Below, piece after piece: positions 57,619 to 64,000 of a stretch of DNA of 64,000 bases (positions within the stretch are counted from its first letter, which is position 1; every line of letters begins with the position of its first letter). Source of the stretch: Chelydra serpentina (lineage: Eukaryota; Chordata; Testudines; Chelydridae); assembly GCA_037349315.1 (NCBI GenBank), contig JBAIAC010000001.1, forward strand, positions 3,100,001-3,164,000, written 5' to 3'. The translations under genes and the position numbers were made by a program. Under the pieces are notes generated by a model that was not told where the DNA came from, ran no database searches, and saw only the letters and a program-made list of their open reading frames with translations.

Positions 57619-58929
57619 TTGGGGTTGGTCCTGCTTTGAGCAGGGCGTTGGACTAGATGACCTCCTGAGGTCCCTTCCAACCCTGTGATTCTATGATTCT
57701 ATGAATGCTGCTTCCGCCCAGCCGTTATGCAGCTTGCCTGTGTGCACCAATGGTCCCCCCGCCTCTTGCAGCACAGTGGCGCAGACACGTTAGCCTGTCT
57801 GGGACAAGGACCACATCGGCTCTCCCAATAAACCTGTGCAAGTGCATTGCCCACGCTCTGGATGAGACTTTCAAAGAGATTACAGTGGCCAATTACCATG
57901 ATGTGATAGACCACATCAATGCGCTATTCTGCATCTAGGCAGGCATGCAGCCCTTACCCTCCTCGCCCAAAGAGCCCGCACCAAAAAAAGTCTTTCCGGA
58001 AAAAAAGCCGCTTACCATTAACCTGCTCTTCTCTTTCTCCTCCACCACTACTGGCCGCTGCGACTGGCTACCTACCTCCTGGCTCAAAAAGAGCTGGCTG
58101 CATGCCTCCATAGATTCTGAGGTTTCTCCCCCCATCCCAGCACCGTCACTCCTGCTTTCTCTGCCCCCCCCCCTCCTCCTTCTCCAAGTCCACGGTGGTG
58201 CTCGGAATGGAGGTGGGGTCACCCCCAAGTATCGTGTCCAGCTCTTTGTAGAATCGGCAGGTCGCCGGGGGAGTACCTGAGCAGCCGTTTGCCTCATGGG
58301 CTTTGTGGTAGGCACTCCTCAGCTCCTTCACTTTTATCCTGCAATGCAGTGTGTCCCGGTCATGGCTCCTTTCCATCATGGCCCTTGATATCTACCCAAA
58401 AGTATCAAAATTACTACGGCTAGAGCGCAGCTGGGACTGGACAGTTTCCTCCCCTCAAACACTGATGAGGTCCAGCAACTCGCCATTGCTCCATACTGGG
58501 GCTCACATGGCACGTGGAGGCATGGTTACCTGGAAAGATGTGCTGAGAGCACTCCACGCCTGGCTTAGCAAACAGGAAGGGGATATTTAAAATTCCAAGG
58601 GAATTTAAAGGGTGGGTCTGACGGTTGGTCACCTGAGGCCAAGGCAGTAGAGTTTTAACTGATGACCAGAGTGACTAGAACAGGCATTGTGGGATACTTC
58701 CGAATACTTCTGGAGGTCTATCAGAGCGCATTGGGTGGCCACACTGGAGCCGCAGCGCACCAGCAGCAGCGCAACAAACTTTATTCCTCTCGGAGAGGTG
58801 GAGTACCAGCAGCACTGTGGCTGCGGAGACACTGCGCTGTACGTGCCTTGCCAGTGTAGACGGTGACGGAGGTACAGCGCTGTGGGCGGTTTTATTGTGC
58901 TGTAACTCGTAAGTGTAGCCAAGGCCTTA

Positions 58930-59065
58930 ATCTCTGTCTGCTTCAGTTCCCCATCTGTGAAATGGGGATATTACCCCATCATCACCATAGTATTATGAAG
59001 ATAAATTGACTAATATTTAGGAAGCACTCATGCTATATTGATGAGAGCCACTGAAAAGCCCATGA
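58930..59065 (+). repeat. MIR/CORE-SINE-like relic next to Harbinger copy 2
   Basis: Contains CAGTTCCCCATCTGTGAAAT followed by GGGGATATTACCCCATCATC and GAAGATAAATTGAC, the MIR-like pattern. It begins directly at the right TTA flank of the Harbinger element. Confidence 0.6.
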
Positions 59066-60740
59066 GGAAATGAACAGCAGAGTTTGAATAGTGTGTAATA
59101 AATAAAGCCCTGTGGCCACACGTTGAACAATGAGGATAAAACAGAATATTGAGTAACGCTCAATAATTGAGTACCATACATTCTATGTACTGAATGAGGC
59201 AAGGATCTTGTGGGGGAAAATAGTGTTTGATCATTTAATTAAAGACTCTTGTATGTGATTTCCTAGCTTTTTAATAAAGCAAAGTGGAAAAGAATCCCAT
59301 TATGTGGGGTCATATTGACACCCACATTAGTTACTATCAAGATTAGAACCTTTATTTCCACCACACAGATCTGCGCTACTTGATATAATAGAGTAACTGA
59401 TAGAGGATGACAACCTATTACTTTTATGTGAACCAACACTAGAAGGAGTTGGGACACACCCATTTGCTAGTGGGCTTCACAGATATTTGCTGACACCAGG
59501 AATGGTGGGACTCAGGAATCCTGTTCTGTTCCAGACCCTGGGGAGGGAGTGATCTCTAGTGGGCACCAACTCTTCTGACCCACCCCCTCCAATCTGTCCC
59601 AATCCTATCTCTTCATCACCCATGGCTCCTTGTCCCAGTCCCATTCTTCTCCTTTAGCCATTCCTACTTTTCTGGCTTCTCATTCCAGTCATAGTCTCCC
59701 CTTCCAGGCTTCACATCGGAGTCCCAGTCTCCTTGTCCAGCCAGTCCCAACTCCTTGTCCAATCTGTCTTTTTCCTCTACTCTATTCCCATTTTTCCCCA
59801 CACCCACTGGCTCCCAGTTTTCCTCCTTTGGCTCTTCATCCAGTCTCAGCCTTTTTCTAACTCCTTGTTGGTGTCTCCTTGCTATCCAGCCAGCCCCAGT
59901 CTCCCCTCCCGGTCCTCAGTTCCTCGTCCTATCTCATTATTTCCTGCCCCACCAACTAGCATCCAGACCCCTTGTTACCTATCAGCTCTGTGTTCTTGGG
60001 GAACCAGGGCACAGTACTCAGCCTGTCTGACTCACGAAAAACCTTCCTCTACCCCCCAGCCTCTGCTTGAATCAAAACCAATCAGAAGAAAGACTTACAA
60101 AAAGCAATGAAAAGGCAGTCGGAGACATACCTAAACCCCTCCGGACAAAGGTGACAGGATTAAGAAAACTCCCCTAGTATCATTTGCATTGAAGATGGGA
60201 CAGGGAGGCATCTCCATTCGCATACAAAATGGAGAACAGAGATTCCAAGGCAAGAACTGCATGGAATTCTGGGACCTGAAAAGCAGGGAAGCACTGCATG
60301 ATGGGGGATCTCTTCTCCAGAAATTAATGAACCCACACCTGCACACACCCAGATCAGTAGTTATCAGACCAATTCTAGTAATAAATCCTTTATTGGTATC
60401 CAAAATAGTGAAGCTCCCTAATTGCATTGTGAGCTCCCTCCAAGGAACACCGCCCATAGCCAGGAATGATCAGTTCCTATTGTCTAGCCTGAACAAAACA
60501 TCTTTGGTATACTCCCTTGAACCATCAGTTTACACAAACAAATCTAGTGTTCTCCCTTGAACCAATGTTGTTTCACTACAAAAAAACCTTCCCATGCTCA
60601 AGTAAGTGTTCTGATGCCTGGATCCAAAATCTGCATCAGTTCCACTGGGACTTCATCTTCTCCTGATTGATCATGCTGGGGGGCTCTGCCAGTCTCCAGC
60701 ACTCCGAACCATCAGCTACCATCACCACCTGGAACCCTCA
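59066..60740. other. No gene; CT-rich stretch at about 59560-60000
   Basis: A pyrimidine-rich segment (TCCCAGTCTCC-like words) gives Ser/Pro-rich open frames without a recognisable domain. No repeat boundary identified. Confidence 0.4.
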
Positions 60741-60744
60741 ATAG

Positions 60745-61436
60745 ATTCAAGCTTCCCAGAGCCTCTGCAGGAGGGGTGCAGGCTCTGGGAGGGAGTTTGG
60801 GGGAGGGATGCATGGAGTGCAGAGGTGGGGCTGGGGATGGGTTTCAGGTGTGGCTGGGGATGAGGGGTTTGTGGTGTTGGTGGGGGCTCAGGGCTGTGGC
60901 AGAGGGTTGGGATGTGGGGTGAGGGCTGTGGGGTGGGGCTGGGGATGAGGGGTTCATGGGGGGAGGGATAGCTCAGTGGTTTGAGCATTGGCCTGCTAAA
61001 CCCAGGGTTGTCAGTTCAATCCTTGGGGGGGCCATTTAGGGATCTGGGGCAAAAATTGGGGATTGGTCCTGCTTTGAGCAGGGGGTTGGACTAGATGACC
61101 TCCTACGGTCTCTTCCAACCCGGAGATTCTATGATTCTATGCAAGGGGGCTCAGGGTTGGGGCAGAGGGTTAGGGTGTGGGGGGATGAGGGCTCTGGCTG
61201 GGGCTGAGAGGTTTGGGGTGTGGGAGGGGCACAGGGAGAGGGTAGGGTGTGGGGGGTGAGGGCTCTGGCTGCAGGTGTGGGTTCTGGGGTGGGGCAGGAC
61301 TGGGGATGAGTTTGGGGTGCAGGCAGGCTGCCCCGGGACTTGGGCTAGAGAGGAGGACTCCCCCCAGCCCTTTCCCTGCCGGCAGCAATGAGCTCTGGGG
61401 GAGGGGCTCCCCTCCCCCCCAGCAGCACACTTTACT
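60745..61436 (-). repeat. GC-rich dispersed repeat with minisatellite, copy 2, split by a SINE
   Basis: The minus strand begins GAGCCCCTCCCCCAGAGCTC and ATTGCTGCCGGCAGGGAAAG, then has units like CACCCCAAACTCATCCCCAG. This is the same order as 12970-13650. A SINE at about 60958-61141 interrupts it. Confidence 0.75.
60958..61141 (+). mobile_element. tRNA-derived SINE with CR1 tail (Cry type)
   Basis: A box TAGCTCAGTGG at 60969-60979 and B box AGTTCAATCC at 61013-61022, followed by GGGATCTGGGGCAAAAATTG. The 3' part is GGTCCTGCTTTGAGCAGGGG, then a TTGGACTAGATGACCTCCT block and ATTCTATG repeats, identical in layout to the end of the CR1 at 57630-57703. An RNA polymerase III SINE. Confidence 0.92.
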
Positions 61437-61955
61437 TCATGAAACGCTCCAGAGAAAGACCCAGAGGGAGTAATGATAGGGGGAATCCTAGGGAGACCAA
61501 AGGGGCTGGTAGAGGGAGCAGACAGAGAAGAAGGGTAGAGGGAGTATCACTTCAGGGTTGACCCAGTCTTTTGCCTCTCCCCTGTGGGTGTAAACACTGA
61601 TCACTATCACTATAGTAGGAACAATAGAATAGAATGCTCAGAAGAATTAATTACTTGAGGACAATTTCCTGAAGGGACCCTAACCCTTGCAGAGCTTTTT
61701 TAGCTCCGACATTTACATTTCTACATAGGGTGGTTTGGCCCACAGAAATAAAAATCTGCACATCTTCCATGTGGTTTTGGACCAATGAAAAAAAACAGTT
61801 ACAATTCAAGTGACTTTTAAAATTGCCTATGAAACTGAGTTAACAAAATAAATGAGCTTATGAACAACCAGAAAATATACTTCTCAAATGAAAAACTATA
61901 AATGGACGCGTAAGTTTTCTTACAGGAAAAGCCACAAACTGGCTGGAAAGGAAGA
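61437..61955. other. No gene recognised
   Basis: No coding similarity or repeat boundary found. Confidence 0.4.
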
Positions 61956-61956
61956 A

Positions 61957-62028
61957 ACGACAAAGGGTCCTGTGGCACCTTATAGACTAACAGAGGTATT
62001 GGAGCATAAGCTTTCATGGAGTAGATTA
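61957..62028 (-). mobile_element. Fragment of the hammerhead-bearing repeat, truncated
   Basis: The minus strand reads ATGAAAGCTTATGCTCCAAT followed by CTGTTAGTCTATAAGGTGCC. This corresponds to the GAAA box, tiny stem III and downstream sequence of the element at 14383, here with the permissive UC before the expected cleavage point. The core box and most of stem II are missing or lost. Confidence 0.5.
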
Positions 62029-62815
62029 AATTACTTGCCTCAGTGAAATTAAATGCCCAGAGAATTGCTGGGCCTGTGATGATGATGAGTGGAGCTTGCT
62101 CACCTGTGGCTCCCCCTCCCCATGCTATGGAGGCATGGCCAGGCAGGTCTACATCTACAAGCAGGCACCCTTTTTCAGGTGCAGCTCCCATTGGCCACGG
62201 TGGCCAATAGTCTGGGAGCCTCCTGGCCAATGAGCTGGGGGGAGAGGAGGAAGGCAAAGGGGGAGATTGTAGGGAGCTCAGGAGCAGGGGAGGCAGCAGG
62301 GAGGGGAGCTATCTCTGGAGGCACAAAGTGGGGGCTCTCTGGAGAGGGGTCATGGGGGCACAGGGGCCAGTGGGAGTCTTTCAGGGGGGCAGAGGGTTGT
62401 TTGGGTCTCAGTGGGGCGGGGGGAGTGATGGACGGAGCCAGCTTCAGCCCAGGTCTACTCTGTTGGGGAGGGGAGTGTTCCTATAGCCCCCTCCAAGAAG
62501 CCCTCTCTGTACTGTGTATTTTATGCCACCCTCAGGGTGCCCATCACTGCTCCTTTCCCCCGCCCCCAGCCCCATCGGTCTGTCTGTCCCCACAAGCCCC
62601 CGGCTGTGTCTGTGTGTCTGTCTGACAGTGACAGACTCCTGCAGCTCTCTCTCTGCCTGCGGCTCAGTAACAAACCCTCTTAGTCCACTATCCAGGCATG
62701 TATCTTCATTGCAGGAGCTTCCAGGTTATGGAGAGCAGCAGCTGGCAGGCTTCTACTCCACCTCCTCAATGTAAGTGGGTGGGGAGTAGGCACAGTCACA
62801 CACTGCACAGGGCCA
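62029..62815. other. No gene; GC-rich sequence
   Basis: Contains GCTCCCATTGGCCACGGTGG-like sequence typical of turtle repeats, without clear ends. No coding similarity. Confidence 0.35.
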
Positions 62816-62817
62816 GA

Positions 62818-63900
62818 TTAACCTTTTGTGGGCCCAGCGCCAAATATATTTGTGGGCCCCCATGGAGGCAATGGAACATGGCGCAGGGAGGTCAGTCCCC
62901 AGACCGAGGGGCCAGCCAGGGGCATGGCATGGCAGGGGCAGGCTTACTCCGCCCAGCCCAGTGTGAGGGCACTATTTACAAAACGGCAGTTGCCAGATGC
63001 ACAGTGGCCCTGTGATGCCAGCATGCACCTTCCCCTTGGGGGGTGGGCCCATGCCACACCACAGAGCCCCCCCACCCAACACCACCCCGACTCCCTATGA
63101 CCAGAGCCCTCCCCGGACCCACTATGCCCAGCGGCCCACCCATCTCTCCCAGAAATGCACAGCACCCTGCACACCACCCCTCACCTGCACTCCCCTGCCC
63201 ACAGCACCACCACAACTGCCCAGCACCTAACACAGAACCCCCACTCCCTATTGCCCCAACACACACATCTTCCCTGCCCCCTCACAGCCCAGCACTGCCC
63301 CTAGGCTCCCCAGAGACCTGCTCCCCCATGCCCTGCCTACCGGCTGCACTCACCGGCCCTGCTGGGAGGTGAATGTCTGCTGGGCTGAGCCAGCAGCGCA
63401 GCCAGGGGTGGCCCTGGAGCCAGGAATTGCTCTGTCCCTTTAGGAGTGGTGTGATCAGCCAGGCCAAGGCACTTGCCTGGAGGGCCCAGCCAAGCCCTGC
63501 ACACTGTTCGCCCCCCCCACCCCCCAGGTGGAGACTGGCCAGGCTTCTGCACCAGTCCCAGGTGGCTCAGCTCCGGGGAGTCAGGCAGAGCCCCGCATGC
63601 CTGGAGCCAGAGGTGCAATGGGGTCTGGCCAGGGGGCAGAGATGAGCCGGGGGTGGGGCCAGGGGGTGTAGAGGAGTCCTTGGCCAGCCGGCAGGCAGGC
63701 CAAGAAGAGTAAGTGGTGGGTGGAGGGAGGAGCGGGGTCTCAGGGCGCAGTGCAAATGGAGTAGGCCGCGGCCCCTTCTGAGCATGGGCCTGGCTCCATG
63801 GAGCCAATGGCACCATTGTAAACCTGCACACTGGAGCCAGTGCCAATGGGGAAGTAACCTGTGGCAGTGAAAGGGCTGGTGTGAATGACCTCCCCCAGAG
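62818..63900. repeat. Probable GC-rich interspersed repeat starting CAGGGCCAGATTAACC
   Basis: CAGGGCCAGATTAACCTTTT at about 62809 and TTTGTGGGCCCAGCGCCAAA match the start of a turtle hAT-like repeat I recognise. The rest is C-rich with no transposase frame. The right end and target duplication were not resolved. Confidence 0.4.
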
Positions 63901-63907
63901 TAGCATG

Positions 63908-64000
63908 TAGGGTGGCCAGACAGCAAGTATGAAAAATCGAGATGGGGGTGGGGGGATAATAGGAGCCTATATAAAAAAAGACCCAAAAATCGGGACTGTC
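63908..64000. mobile_element. Left end of a short element cut by the window edge
   Basis: GTAGGGTGGCCAGACAGCAA and AAAAAAGACCCAAAAATCGG are the start of a common turtle repeat whose other end should be an inverted GGCCACCCT-like sequence beyond the window. Confidence 0.45.

Larger units (their letters stand above)
53277..57703 (+). mobile_element. Near full-length CR1 LINE, copy 2
   Basis: 4427 bp, flanked by AATGC at 53272-53276 and 57704-57708. Removing the CR1 and one flank restores a continuous Harbinger sequence, TACTGCAATGCTGCTTCCG. It contains a 5' UTR, an intact ORF1 (53710-54723), an ORF2 with one stop and two frameshifts (54772-57618), and a 3' UTR ending ATTCTATGATTCTATG. It is the same subfamily as the truncated copies at 38151 and 42175, and its 3' end is shared with the SINEs. 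Confidence 0.93.
52511..58523 (-). pseudogene. Harbinger ORF1, Myb/trihelix-like, two exons, broken
   Basis: Exon 1 (58523 to 58016) starts ATGCCTCCACG and in one frame encodes WSNGELLDLISV, QSQLRSSRSNFDTFG and CRIKVKELRSAYHKAHEANG, a trihelix domain. TGA or TAG stops occur where Trp or similar codons are expected, early and twice within the domain. The donor is G|GTAAGC at 58016/58015. Exon 2 starts at 52914 after an acceptor TTCACAG and reads LRKRPRRTKEDMLQEVM and RIRQENAAHRWQSMQLLISI, the basic and coiled-coil C-terminus. The intron phase (G|AT) is the same as in the first Harbinger copy. The intron now contains a full CR1. Confidence 0.75.
50516..58926. mobile_element. Autonomous-type PIF/Harbinger DNA transposon, copy 2
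   Basis: The left end has CCAAGGTTACACTTGCAGC and the right end, read inward, CCTTGGCTACACTTACGAG. The flanks are perfect TTA duplications (50513-50515 and 58927-58929). A decayed transposase lies on + (50885-52100) and a decayed two-exon ORF1 on -. A 4.4-kb CR1 (53277-57703) lies in the ORF1 intron. Without it, the element is about 3.98 kb. The terminal repeats differ from those of the copy at 19110, so it is a related but separate family. Confidence 0.9.

Noticed and set aside
60969..61040. Possible tRNA gene (A and B boxes)
   Set aside because: The tRNA-like head is part of a SINE, with a CR1-derived tail and a second copy at 34633-34821. No cloverleaf of a functional tRNA was evident.
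63337..63906. 189-codon minus-strand frame
   Set aside because: GC-rich repeat-like sequence with competing frames and no recognisable domain.
1..64000. CRISPR array, operons or prokaryotic systems
   Set aside because: The sequence is vertebrate: LINEs, SINEs, spliced transposon genes and microsatellites. The repeated CR1 and SINE copies are not spaced repeats.

Overview
The window looks like non-coding DNA from a turtle, most likely a cryptodire. I could not support any host exon, tRNA or rRNA gene. The assignment rests on the repeats. There are many CR1 LINEs ending in short octamer tails, two tRNA-derived SINE copies that share the 3' tail of a CR1 subfamily (the Cry type of turtles), large families of PIF/Harbinger and hAT elements, and long-terminal-repeat-like elements I recognise from turtle genomes. 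Family names come from memory of such repeats and from translated motifs. No database was searched.

Layout. 1-8 kb: MIR-like relics, an RTE-like LINE relic (1940-3175), a foldback element (4607-4730), an 85-bp and a 48-bp tandem repeat (6430-7165), and a hAT element containing a second hAT element (7369-7986). 8-19 kb: a solo-LTR-like element (9532-10206), an old antisense CR1 (11330-12610), a GC-rich dispersed minisatellite (12970-13650), a fragment with a hammerhead-ribozyme-like core (14383-14470), a CR1 3' end (14790-15345), an LTR-like repeat (17033-17885) and a MITE. 19.1-23.8 kb: a complete Harbinger transposon with a Myb/trihelix-like ORF1 on + and a decayed transposase on -, with a 924-bp solo LTR in the ORF1 intron. 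29-34.3 kb: a nearly full-length CR1 inserted in a Harbinger-type MITE, abutted by a second MITE. 34.4-35.5 kb: a SINE in a MITE in a MIR-like element, then another MITE. 37.2-39.7 kb: an old CR1 split by a 2.2-kb hAT-type element that itself contains a CR1. 41.9-46.3 kb: two more nested CR1 clusters. 47.7-50.3 kb: three short hAT-type elements with exact 8-bp duplications. 50.5-58.9 kb: a second Harbinger transposon with a TTA duplication, split by a 4.4-kb CR1 that keeps an open ORF1. 60.7-64 kb: a second copy of the GC-rich minisatellite containing a SINE, a second ribozyme-element fragment, and GC-rich repeat sequence.

How the parts relate. Harbinger elements encode two proteins, a DDE transposase and a Myb/SANT-like DNA-binding partner. 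Both copies here have the genes converging on a pair of polyadenylation signals. The short MITEs share their terminal TCTACACT-type motifs and TTA/TAA duplications, so they are probably moved by such transposases. CR1 encodes an esterase-domain ORF1 and an endonuclease/reverse-transcriptase ORF2, and the SINE shares its tail, so CR1 probably mobilises it. The layered insertions give a relative chronology: MIR-like, RTE-like and old CR1 relics first, then hAT and Harbinger elements, then young CR1, SINE and LTR copies.
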